From Parapristionchus giblindavisi (taxonomy: Eukaryota > Nematoda > Chromadorea > Rhabditida > Diplogasteridae): DNA of 64,000 bases. The translations under genes and the position numbers were made by a program. Of the stretch, positions 1-11,175 are shown one piece after another. The notes under the pieces are model-generated. The model was not told the origin of the DNA and did no database searches. It saw only the letters and a program-made list of their open reading frames with translations. Position 1 is the first letter of the stretch; each line of letters starts with the position of its first letter. Where the stretch lies: the NCBI GenBank assembly GCA_943737045.1, contig CALSFV010000307.1:310001-374000 (forward strand), given 5' to 3'.

Positions 1-979
1 TGGCTTACTATGTTACCATCATTTCCCATTCCTAGATCTTTGACATATTATGTAAAAATGGACGGGCTATCCGAATATCACACTTATATGGACCTGCTAG
101 GTGCCATTCATAGTGATATCATGTGAAATCTAACCACATTCTAACGCCCGAACGCCGACGCAGGTTCGAATCCGGGTACGGACATAAATTTTTGCCAATT
201 TTTTTTCTGCTCAAATTTGACTTTAAATTATACTTGCATGTATTTTACCGTGTTTTCACTAATTTATTGTACGGAATAAGCAAAAAAACAATATCAGAAA
301 TACTAAGAAATCGTATTACTGATATTCGGCACTTTGTATCTTTAGATACAGGAAAGCAATCAAGCTGATCTTTTGGGTCAATGTGTGAAATGTTTCCAGG
401 AATACAACCATAATGTGTTAATGTAATTAAATTATTTCACTGTTGCGTAGTGATGACGAAATCTAAGTAAACGTTTATGAAAATGTATAGTTCTTTAGTG
501 AAAAGTCATGTTATTCTGAAACATCGTGAGAGTGAAGACCTCTACTAGGACTTCTTGCAAAATAATCTTTGAAGGAATGATTTTAAGACCCTACAGAATC
601 CCTCCCCCCCCCCTTCCCCCTTCAGAATGCAGGTGTTGAATTAAAATAATTTTAAAGTCGCAGCAAACGTTCTGCTCAGGTGTACTCGACTTCAGCGCGT
701 AGGTATTTACGCTTTCCCTCTCACACTGCTCTCGCCCCTGTGCCTCTTCTGATAAAATATCTTATTTTCAAAGCTCCTATATATGTTAGACTTATTGACA
801 AAGGTTTTTTTTTTCAATTGCTGAACATTGATCTTTGTACTTTGATCTCCTTCTCCATAAATTTTCAAACAATGGACCTCCACTAGGGCTTTTCTACTAA
901 CATCATTTTGGTACTTAGACCAACGAGTCATTAGCTCAGCTAGAAGCTGAGTTTTCAGTTTCGGAGCTCAGATTTACTG

Positions 980-1159
980 CTTAAAGAAGGGCACCCTTGA
1001 CATTTTTCGTGGCTAAACTGGTCAGGCTCACTATAGATCACATCTCCGTAAATACAAAAACAATAATCTCAAAAATTTTAGATGCCCCGGAATACAAGTA
1101 ATTCGAAGTTAAAGTTCATTGATCTCCAGGTAAAAGCGCGAGTTTTTGAATTTGAAGGA

Positions 1160-1230
<71 letters not shown>

Positions 1231-1655
1231 AATTGCAAACGGGAATCCAACCCACGTGGTATGGTCACAAACGCTGACAAGTATGGTGCGTATAAAATGT
1301 ACTTGCATAAGAAAATGACACTGGGCTCTAAAGAACGGAAGTCGCTCAAAGGCTAGATCTCGCCCCGCCTCTCGATTATCTCTCCGCTGCCTTTCCCTAA
1401 CCCGGCTGTACTTCGCTGCGCGCTGTTTGATATAGGAGAGATCGGCATAGTCTCTGAACCATGCAAAACAAGAAACAGTCTATTCTACAAATAAAACAAG
1501 TGATTTTTATACGCTCAGCAACCACTTAGCTATACTCGCTTCTCTCTGACCCTCTCAATTCTAATAGAGAACATAAGGTCATTTCCTATGTCCTACGTTC
1601 TTCATGTGAATAGCGCACCCCAAATCTCCTCGTTCCCTTTCCTTAAAATTTGAAT
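980..1655. repeat. Nested TTAAAGAAGG-type TIR element inside the foldback
   Basis: It starts with TTAAAGAAGGGCACCC and ends with a mirrored CCCTTTCCTTAA. It shares its body with the element at 21372-21730, including the block that reads as a tRNA-like sequence on the minus strand (about 1231-1275, degenerate here). It therefore appears to have inserted into the foldback spacer. Confidence 0.6.
1162..1227. repeat. (TA)n microsatellite
   Basis: About 33 uninterrupted TA dinucleotides. The 'IYIY' reading frames over it are artefacts. Confidence 0.98.
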
Positions 1656-2226
1656 CCGGTATATCCGATTCTTTTTCCTTGTAAGCCCTAATGGAGGTCT
1701 TCACTCTCACGAAGAACATGACTTTTCACTAAAGAACTATACATTTTCATAAACGTTTACTTAGATTTCGTCATCACTACGCAACAGTGAAATAATTTAA
1801 TTACATTAACACATTATGGTTGTATTCCTGGAAACATTTCACACATTGACCCAAAAGATCAGCTTGATTGCTTTCCTGTATCTAAAGATACAAAGTGCCG
1901 AATATCAGTAATACGATTTCTTAGTATTTCTGATATTGTTTTTTTGGTTATTTCGTACAATAAATTAGTGAAAACACGGTAAAACACATGCAAGTATAAT
2001 TTAAAGTCAAATTTGAGCAGAAAAAAATTGGCAAAAATTTATGTCCGTACCCGGATTCGAACCTGCGTCGGCGTTCGGGCGTTAGAATGGGGTTAGATTT
2101 CACATGATATCACTATGAATGACACCTAGCAGGTCAAAATAAGTGTGATATTCGGATAGCCCGTCCATTTTTACATAATATGTCAAAGATCCAGGAATGG
2201 GAAATGATGGTAACATAGTAAGCCAT

Positions 2227-2702
2227 GAGATCAAAACAAAAAATCCTGATCAAAAATTGGAAAATCGGATATTTTTCGAACATGGAGTTATGAAAACTTA
2301 TCAAACTTGGTATTCTTATATAACTTTGGATCCTCTATGGAATGGTATATAACATGCGATGGAAATCACACTTTGATTTTTCGACTTTTGGTAGATCAAA
2401 AATCGATAATTCGGGTCAATTTTTCGGCTGAAGCGTATACCGTCCCTAGGGACTCTAACCATCAAATATGAGTCACCTAGGATGATTTTGAAACATTGTG
2501 CCATGCCCCCGCCGACTCCTGTAAGGGAGAGTGCGTTTTAAAAAATAAAAGTGAACCACTCAAGGAACGACAACAAACGATGGAACGATCACAACAATAA
2601 ACATCAAGCGGTACAACAAAAAAAACAATATGTATCTGATATTCACATTTTTTATATTCATACAATATTTCCTATACAAGACAATCAATACAAATCATAC
2701 AC
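2227..2702. other. Non-coding stretch between repeat and next gene
   Basis: AT-rich sequence with no convincing exon on either strand. The short open frames here lack splice context or codon character. Confidence 0.5.
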
Positions 2703-4150
2703 TTATATATTTCTAATATTTCTAATTTCTAATATATTTCTTTCTTCTCTTTCAAATTTCAGTTCTCCTTCAAGATTCTTTATTATATCATCTTTATTGT
2801 TAGATGTAGATTTCCTTCTTAATCTGAAATATTCAATCAACAATCCCGAATAAATACAGCATAACTTACAAGATTGGTTTCAATCGATAATCTTTCTCCT
2901 TAAATAATCGTCTCTTTTAATACTGTAATCCTCTCAGCCCTCTCATTAGGGTTGTTATATTTCATAATGGCTCCTAAAAAAATTCTGATGAACTATTTTT
3001 TAAAGTCAATCAACCAATACCTCTAGTATAACAGTTCTTTCATGTTCATCTCCATCTTCTCTTCTCTATATACTTCTCAATCTTTCATACTCTTCTTGAA
3101 TATTTCTCAATTACGTCTTCAATACGTTAATCTACAACAAGTATAGCATACTTATCTCTTGCCAATCTAATCAATAATCTAGACTCTATCACCGTTATCT
3201 CTATCTCCTCCTCTTTAACAATAAGTGAGAGACTAATGGTCTTCTCAATGATATTCTCTTCATTTAAAATAGATAATCGTCCCACTGCTTGAGACAATTC
3301 AACTGCGACTGAACTTTAAACAACATATTCACTAAACGATAAATCAATAAAAACTAACTTGATTCTCAGCTGCTTTAATTCCTTTATCATCTCTATCACT
3401 CCATTCTTTATCTTCAAACATATTCCTCAGTATCCATCTTCTCTTGAGTCAATAATAATAATCGATCATCAAATTCTATCACCTGTAACCATCCAACTAT
3501 TTTATGATATATATAATTATAATTGGGTTTCATACGTATAACATAACTAATTTAGATTAACTAATACCAAATTCTCGTGCACATTTGCATATCCATAATC
3601 ATCTATTTCTATTTTAATAGAAAAAATAAGATGAAAGAAGACTATTGATTTATAATGAAATATGGGTGCGGAGCCACTTACTTGTTCTTTTAATTCACTA
3701 TTTTTTGATAGTGCACTAGATGTTGTAGTTTCCTCACTCTGTAATCCTTCCATTATCCATGAATGGATATGGATGAATATTAACAGAGTATAACTCGGGC
3801 CCAATGTTGTTCTTCATCTTCTTTCATTCTCTTCTCAGCTACTTCTTCCACTCCAGTTCCACTGAAATCGGTCGACGTTGTATATTAAGTCTGAACAAGA
3901 AGCAATCTTGTAACGCGAGAAATATATCAGCAACATACCATAAAAATAGAAAAAAATCAGCAGTTGCTTGTTTACCTCACATTTAATCCGATTAACACAT
4001 GGATATGGACAGCACATGGCGGTGGGCAGCGGGTAATCGCGAGATCGACTCCGTCTACAAAGATTTATACACAAAACAATCAAGAAACAAAATTGGCTTG
4101 AGAAATATTTAAACAGAAAAAAATATACCTTTCCTTCTTCCTGAATCAAG
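2703..4150 (-). CDS. Multi-exon gene or gene remnant, charged coiled-coil-like protein, unknown
   Basis: Read on the minus strand, this AT-rich stretch shows exon-like blocks bounded by good splice sites. The clearest is 2703-2823, preceded by a TTTCAG acceptor and a 46-bp intron (2824-2869, GTAAGT donor). It encodes a lysine/glutamate-rich segment beginning LRRKSTSNNKDDIIKNLEGE and ends at a stop. Further up lie an exon with SEETTTSSALSKNSELKEQ (donor GTAAGT near 3680), one with VIEFDDRLLLLTQEKMDTEE, and a long open block with VELSQAVGRLSILNEENIIE (about 3150-3310). Composition suggests coiled coils. I could not join all exons in one frame: some joins need stops or shifts, so this may be a decayed gene. 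No family recognised. Confidence 0.45.
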
Positions 4151-4429
4151 TCACCTTGGTATCCTACGACGCTTCATCACGTTACCCTACGGAATATATA
4201 CGCAATTATAACAATTTAAGGTTGAATAACTAAAAAAAGAAAATAAATAAAATTTAAATGATAGAGAACGCAACGCGTTCAGCAAGAGCCGCAGCGCGCA
4301 TTATGTTGTGTCACATGTATGATTTCAAACTTTTTAGTAACTTTTTAGTAACTTTTTGTGAAAAGACAGGAAAAAAGATAGCAAAAAGTTATGATGTCTA
4401 GCAATTGCTAGCAATTTTGTAGCTTTTAG

Positions 4430-4745
4430 CTGTAAAATACATTTTTTCGACCTGTTTTCCAACATTTAGCTTTTATAGCTGTAAAATGTATGCGAGGTTT
4501 TACCTGAGTACTTGTTGAATCGGAGGCCCGAAGCTCAACTGCAGACTGATTGTGAGTTATGACATTTTTACGAAATTTTGATGTATCAGGCGAAATGCAA
4601 TACGAATTCTTTGAGCTGAACGATCGATATTCTAAGCTCTTCCTTGTAGGTATTAAATTCAACTGAAGATGGTGAATTCTCGCCGAACCGTCTTGATAAA
4701 CTAACATCTTTCTATCTCCATCTTGTCCACAATTAATTGGCTTCA
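4430..4745 (-). CDS. Possible exon of an unknown gene
   Basis: An open block of about 105 codons on the minus strand with mixed residue use (KPINCGQDGDRKMLVYQDGS near its start). It follows a weak acceptor (TTTCTTAAG) and contains an internal GTAAAACC donor candidate. No start codon or partner exon could be assigned, and no family is recognised. The TTTTACAGCT(AT)AAAAGCTA motif just downstream is repeated locally. Confidence 0.25.
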
Positions 4746-5068
4746 CTTAAGAAATAATCAATATTCTAAGCTCTATTCTTTTTTGATGATGTCTTTGTCT
4801 GGCATCCATGTCTGAAAGTCTGTCCTGGGTGATTGACAATGCGAATTTATGTACAACGCTCACCATAGTTACGCTGCTCAGTGTTCTGGAAATATGATAT
4901 TTTATTTCAGTTTTCATTTTTCATTGGGCATGGAGTCTGTTAGATCCATATGCATGATGATGAATTTTGTTCGATGTGACCCTGAACCCATATATAATAT
5001 ATGATTAACGTATAATTAAACATTATTGAGTTATTGCTTGGCCCCCCTCTACATATGACATGTAGACA

Positions 5069-5349
<281 letters not shown>

Positions 5350-5378
5350 AGAGTTATTCTCGGATAAAATTGTTATCA

Positions 5379-8300
5379 ATGAATACATCCACTGTGATCT
5401 ACTTCCTCCTTCTTCTTCTTCCTCAGATGGTACGTTGTACTAGAATTGTCTAATTTCTTATTTCAGTTATTTCAGTGCGCATCATTATGCTTCCAGAATA
5501 TCACTTCCAGTGTTCCAAGGATGTTTCTATCGCATATGAATGCAACATCCGAAATAAGCTGTCGTATAATGTGTTATGAAAAGGATGAAGTCAGATCTGT
5601 TTAGTTTTTTTTTCATGATTTCTTTGACATTGATTTTTATCTTGTATCACAGTGACCCTATTGACCTCTTGATAAAACGTGTTTAAAAATCAAATCACAG
5701 TGCAAGGCTACAATGTTCGGAAACGGAAGATGTGCCCTTCTGGGAGTAGAAAAGTCGGGACAGTGTTCGAATCCATTCACTAGCTTTGTTAAGCGGAACT
5801 CGGATTGTTTGGGTTAGTATTATTTTTTTTGTGTATTGGTCCAAGATATGAAGTTCGTAAATTTAAAATGATGGGTTGTTTTCGATTGGTAAAGTTTGAT
5901 GAAAGTGGAAGGTATTATTAAGTTTGATTGTGATTTTTCTCACTTCAGCCATTCCTCAACCTCCCTCAGTCAGTGAACCATGGACTGCACCGACATGTCC
6001 ATATGCCGAGTCTGCACCAGCTATGCATGATGCTCAAACCTGCGATACCAGCACTACATCGGACACCTATCCTTTCGTTGTTGAGTAAGTTTCTAAGAGT
6101 TTGAAGATATATTCATCATAAATTTCATGCAAGATCATCGATAATGTGCTGACATGGGGATGCTTCCAACTTAAGGTGGCCATATGAGATGGGAATAACT
6201 GACCTGAATCAGTTTTCGATGCTGATTACGAATCCGTTTACAAACGTTGCCCAATCGAGCTGAGATTCGAAAAAATCGATATAGAAAGTCGACTATTTGA
6301 TTCGAAAATTCACAACTTACCTACCTTATTCACTAAACTACAGCAGCAGGTGTTTGGATAGTTGATAGATGATTTTATGAACGCATTAGGATGGTTTATA
6401 TAGGAAGCAACACGAATTTCCGAATCAACTAGCGAATTTCAATATCGATTTTCTCGAATCTCAGCTCGATTGGGTAACGTTTGAAAACGGATTCGCGATC
6501 AGCATCGAAAACTGATTCAGGTCAGTTATTCCCACCTCATATGGCCACCTTAAAGATGGAGGCCATCGAATGTCTATGCAAATACGTAACATCATTTGTG
6601 CAAGAGATTAGTGTTATGCAAGAAATTAGCTTGGCCAGGCATCTATCCCTTGGTGTAGTGGTAAATGCGCTGTCTAGTTAGCGTAACGTCGCGGGTTCAA
6701 AACCTATTGCGAACTTTCTTTTCTCAAAATTTCGCGCCTTTGCCTGTACATCAAGCATGATTCGTTCATGATTCTAGCGATCAATGAGCTGAATTAGCAT
6801 AAAATAATCTATGAACGGTATGCAGAATCACTTTGGCTATATCGTACATGTAAAAATCATTGTATCATGAACGGTGTGAATGGAACTGAACGGATCAGGC
6901 CGATCAAGATTTTGAGCGAGCGATTATGAGCGAACCGAACATTTTCGTAATTTCTCTTTGTTTTCATTGTTTTTCTCTTATTCGAATCTACTATATTCAA
7001 AAAAAATTAGGACAAAATATTGCCATTTAACCAAAATCATTGCTTGGACGTTGAATAAACTGTTCCGATTATACACTGAATAATTAGGTCAATTTTGGTT
7101 CATTGGGGCAATTTATTCAAAGTAAAAGCAATGATTTTTGTTAAATGGCAATATTTTGGCCTAATTTATTTCAATATAGTAGATTCGAATAAGAGAAAAA
7201 CAATGAAAACAAAGAGAAATTACGAAAATGTTCGGTTCGCTCATAATCGCTCGCTCAAAATCTTGATCGGCCTGATCCGTTCAGCCCATTCACACCGTTC
7301 ATGATACAATGATTTTTACATGTACGATATTTCTGTCTTCACAGTTTGTTCAGGAAAATATTCGCCGGACACCACCTTTAGGATTACCCTGGTAGGTAAA
7401 AAACAGGGGAGAGTTCGACCAATTGTGGTATACATCAAAGTCTACACTTAATGAATAACAAATATTTCAGTTCTGCAAAAAATAGAAAAGGCGAGCTAGT
7501 ATGGCGCTATAATCAACAAAATTCTTCAAAAGACCTAATTCGATACCCTCGCTCTGGCATACTCTCTCGCTTTCTTTGTCTGCGAGAGAGTATGCCAATG
7601 CGGGGAGTAAAATTAGCTTTTGCTGTGCCTTTAAATGTGCTATTTTTCAGTGTAATTCTCGCTGACGGAACTCATGCACTGTACGAAAACGCAATGATTT
7701 CTAGTAATTATATTAAATGGGATGAGGCCATTGGCATGTGGTACATAACCATACGTGGAGCAAAATATCCGTTCGTCACTGCAAAGTGCATCCGCCCTGG
7801 AAAGCCGTGGGGAAGTAAGTTAATTTATTATTATGTCGATAATTATATAAATATATTATATCAAGCTGAATACGTTCACAAAGTATTGAAATTCTACCAT
7901 ATTTAATTTATCATTAATTGTAAGTTAATAATTAATTTAACGTACATAAGAGATATGCATGCGCGGATATAATATAGCTTGTAAAAATAATACTATTAAA
8001 GGGAGCTTAACCTCTTTCTTTCGACGCCCAGCGCTTTCTCGTTGTTAGAGAACAGAGAAATAGTGTGCGTTATGAAGAGGCCATTGAGAGAGGTTACGCT
8101 CCCTTTAATGTGTAATATAATCAGACCACATTCTAATCGTGGCTTTTAACCAGGCTATACTCTTCCTGCTTTTTGTAAATGTACAGAACCGATTCCGAAA
8201 CCTGCAACTGACGAAAAGAACGTTACAATTGGAGCAACACCAGTCTGCGATTCACCAAATCTGAAGTACCATGAGTTATATTCTTATTATTAATATTTAA

Positions 8301-8960
8301 AAAAATTGTTACTATTGTGATATTATCCGTATAAAAAAGTTATAAATTAGTTCGGAGAGTTTGAGCTCGGGATGTCACTTTCATAAGTAATTAATCTACA
8401 GATGGATATATCGTTATGGATTGAAAAAAATTGTAAGGAACCCTGCAACGAAGAGCTTAGTTGGTGAGTTGAGTTGAACATTTACTATAGATATTACATA
8501 CAATAAAATAGGAAAATATCCTATTTCACTGCCCAATCTTTCTCTCATTTCAATAGCAATCATATAGGAGTATTTGAATTTTTTTGCAATTCATGTCAAG
8601 CAAAAAAAAATGGCAGAACCATTCTTCACTTTTTTGCGGTGTTGTGATTTCTTGCGTTGACCGGGAAGAGAAAAAAAGACGAGAAGAAAGAGCAGAATGA
8701 TTTGCCTTTTTTGCTTGACATGAATTGCAGAAATTTTCAAATACCTATATGTCCTATATGTTCCATATGTCCTATATGTTGCCATCTATATCTTCTTGCT
8801 TCATAAATTTGTATTGTTCATGCTGAGCATGGCTACTATTAAATAAATTAATAAATAACTTACAGGAGGTGAGTACATCTTCTGCGCCATGGGAACAACA
8901 TGGATGCTTCATCATCCCGATGGTGTAACTAATACCATCTTTGCTGCTAATTGCTTTTGA
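5379..8960 (+). CDS. Secreted CW/PAN-like, cysteine-containing protein, 276 aa, 8 exons
   Basis: Exons 5379-5429, 5467-5589, 5701-5812, 5949-6084, 7651-7814, 8187-8274, 8402-8463 and 8866-8960 join in phase with GT-AG introns to 277 codons including TGA. Exon 1 encodes a signal peptide (MNTSTVIYFLLLLLPQM). The N-terminal domain (about residues 20-70) has CASLCFQN, then CRIMCYEKDECKATMFGNGR followed by CALL, a pattern like nematode CW/PAN_3 domains. Two C-terminal modules follow, each with a cysteine, a Trp-rich core and a closing cysteine: WDEAIGMWYITIRGAKYPFV then TAKC, and EYIFCAMGTTWMLHHPDG ending AANCF. They resemble C6-type nematode domains only loosely. Likely extracellular. Intron 4 is swollen by repeats. 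The model is strong, the domain naming moderate. Confidence 0.82.
6171..6553. repeat. Palindromic MITE-like element
   Basis: Arms 6171-6275 and about 6451-6553 are inverted copies (TTAAGGTGGCCATATGAGAT mirrored by ATATGGCCACCTTAA). It lies in intron 4 of the secreted-protein gene and abuts the tRNA-like element that follows. Confidence 0.8.
6552..7373. repeat. TIR element with tRNA-like core, interrupted by a second palindrome
   Basis: The outer element runs TTAAAGATGGAGGCC ... CCACCTTTA and matches the copy at about 59950-60300. Its core (6641-6720) is tRNA-like: TGGTGTAGTGG (A-box-like) and GGGTTCAAAACC (B-box-like). Bases about 6839-7328 are a separate palindrome (arms ATATCGTACATGTAAAAATC and its mirror) absent from the 60-kb copy, so it is a later nested insertion. 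Confidence 0.75.
7541..7632. repeat. Short hairpin MITE (CTCTCGC...GCGAGAG family)
   Basis: One copy of the window's commonest repeat: a hairpin with CTCTCTCGCTTTCTTTGTCT at the tip, flanked by an 'AAATTAGCT...GTGCCTTTAAA' end. See the entry at 41120-41250 for the family. It ends just before exon 5. Confidence 0.7.
7998..8108. repeat. Second short TIR family (TTAAAGGGAGC...GCTCCCTTTAA)
   Basis: Terminal inverted repeats TTAAAGGGAGC/GCTCCCTTTAA enclose the conserved core GTTAGAGAACAGAGAAATAG. Related copies lie at about 16632-16738, 28066-28173, 34395-34506, 43016-43140 and 49440-49555. Confidence 0.75.
8564..8749. repeat. Hairpin element in intron 7 of the secreted-protein gene
   Basis: Inverted arms around TTTGCAATTCATGTCAAGCA (left) and TGCTTGACATGAATTGCAGA (right), with CATATAGG/CCTATATG at the ends. 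MITE-like. Confidence 0.75.
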
Positions 8961-11175
8961 CGCACGATGTTGATCACCTACATACCATAACGATAAACGT
9001 GATGCCTGTTACGTGTATGAACACAAAATACAGCCATCTATAATATCGTAATATTCCACGGAAGTTTTTAGATTTATTAGAATATTTTATAAGATAAGAG
9101 ATGAGATAAGTTAAGAGATCAAAGTTGAAGAAACAATTTGGCAATAATTATGATGGAATCTCGTAGATTTGTTCAAGAGATTTTAACCATCGGAATATCT
9201 AAAAGCATAAAAAATCAAAGATGAAAAGGGGTAGTCCCGTTAATTTATGCGTATTAAAAATAACAAACAACTATTAATGATACTCCATTCTACAAATGAC
9301 ACTCTCCACTATTGCAAAAATAATTCCATAATTTTTTTTTCAGTTTACTTTTTTAGACTCTGGAAACTCGCCATTATCCGTTTTCAACTGTTTTTATAAA
9401 ATTTGCTTGCGGTGCGCCTTTAAAGATTAGAAATTGACACAGACCTTCATTCCTTCGTAGATGTACATACATGGTGTGCATGTCTCGGATGACTAGCATT
9501 GGTAAGACGCACACAAATAGCTCCTCGGTAATTTGACCATGCTCTTTTTAATAACTATCAATATACCGTGATATTGTATAATGGTAATATTAATCTAACA
9601 TATTATTACTGATATTCTCATCACTCAGATGTTTGCGTTATCACAAGCTAATGCCACTACACACCCGTAGCGCTATGACTACTGACATATACTATTCGCA
9701 TCAGCAAATGATTTTGATAAGAAACGGTCGATAAATAGTCTTATTTATTTTTATCTGCGCCCGAGAGCGCAACGAGAACAATGTGAGTATGAGTGAAACA
9801 TAATGATACGAGAAATGGAATAGAAGTGGAAGCATTTACCGTACTCGCATGATCTTTGATTTTTAAACTCTCGTAGCTGTTATTATTTTCGTTTAATTCA
9901 TTACACGACCTCGACCCCGTATGAGAGTCATGGCGAGGGATGGTTAGAAGGAAATTGCAAAAATAAAGATAATAATATATTTATCTTCTCTATACGGATC
10001 AATATAAGATACACACAAAGAGATCAAAGTTCAATTTTACCTTGAGGAGTGCTTCTGAAAACAGCTATGCGATCATAGACTTCATCATGGAAGCTTCAAC
10101 GCAGCGAAACATAATACAATACTCCTGGATTGCAGCGGAATACACCGAGCATCTCCCGGGACAGTTTGACAGTCCAGTTCAATACTGTTTCCGTCGGATG
10201 ATTGTCCCAACCATCATAGCTCTTCTTCTTATTGTTCAAATGTTAACATCGCTTTTACTTCACTCATTTGTTTGTTAAAGTTCACACTTGCTGATAAGAT
10301 AGAGTGTGTTCTCTTTTCTGGGTTTCGTAATCACAAAAAAATATTTCAATTTTTCGCCAACAATAAAATCAGCCGAATTTCAATATCTATTTTCTCAAAG
10401 CTCATAGATATTTCAGATCTTTTATCAACGGTTTCTTATCTAAACATAGACAGTTACTGATTCGAATGATATATGCCACTAGTCATAACTCCACAGGAGC
10501 GTCAGTCAGTTGTCAGTTGTTTTCAGCCGTTATTAATCCTTCGTTAGACAGACTACCCTATGCGCTATAGAATTACATAATATTATATAATCCCTTCTCC
10601 ACTACTCTGACGCTTCATTTATCACGTCAGAGTAGTGGAGGTTTTCCATTATGCAGACTCACTTCCGCTTACCGTGGTCAATTTTCGTAAATTACGAAAG
10701 GAAAAGAAGTCTAGAGTAGACACTCCTCATTTTATTCACTAGTTCGCATTTTTTCTTTTCTTTTCACATCTTTTGAACAGGGCATTAACTGAAACCCCCG
10801 AAATCTTTTTTTTTCCATTACTGTTCATTATTATAATGGCATAATTATAAAGCTTCCATCTAAATTTCCAATCAATCTTGCTATAATAATACAGTTATAA
10901 TGTTGCGGCACACTCGCAGCGAATTGTCTCATAATTATCGATTCACAACTTTAAATTTCTCAAATATGAAACAGTTACTCATTCATAAGGGATAAACACG
11001 ATATTGTTGACCGTTGCTTCAAAGCAAGAAAGAAATTGTGTCATGTTTGAGAAACTTGTATTATGAAATAGATCATTACGAGACAATTCGCTGTGAGAAC
11101 GGTGTTATATCCATACACTTTTTGCGATAATAGTGATCTTTCCAGTCCTTCTAGTCCGTGATTCAAAATTTCGCG
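8961..11175. promoter_or_regulatory. Upstream region of chemoreceptor A, similar to that of chemoreceptor B
   Basis: No exon found. Two blocks (about 9520-9650 and 10650-10830) match the region upstream of the paralogue (about 22540-22680 and 22860-23050): for example CAGACTCACTTCCGCT is shared, as is AGGGCAT(T)AAC(C)TGAAAC. A perfect small hairpin (ACTACTCTGACG...CGTCAGAGTAGT) sits at about 10604-10639. The piece at 10260-10350 resembles 15300-15370. Confidence 0.5.

Larger units (their letters stand above)
1..2226. repeat. Foldback (TIR) repeat with about 0.54-kb arms
   Basis: Bases 1-545 and about 1690-2226 are near-perfect reverse complements: TGGCTTACTATGTTACC at the left edge mirrors the TAACATAGTAAGCCA at 2211-2226. 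The left end coincides with the window edge, so the element may extend further. Both arms carry a Pol III B-box-like motif GGTTCGAATCC (about 162-172 and its mirror near 2055-2065). Related arms recur at 56857-57064, 62164-62600 and 62640-64000. No transposase frame is visible, so it looks non-autonomous. Confidence 0.85.
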
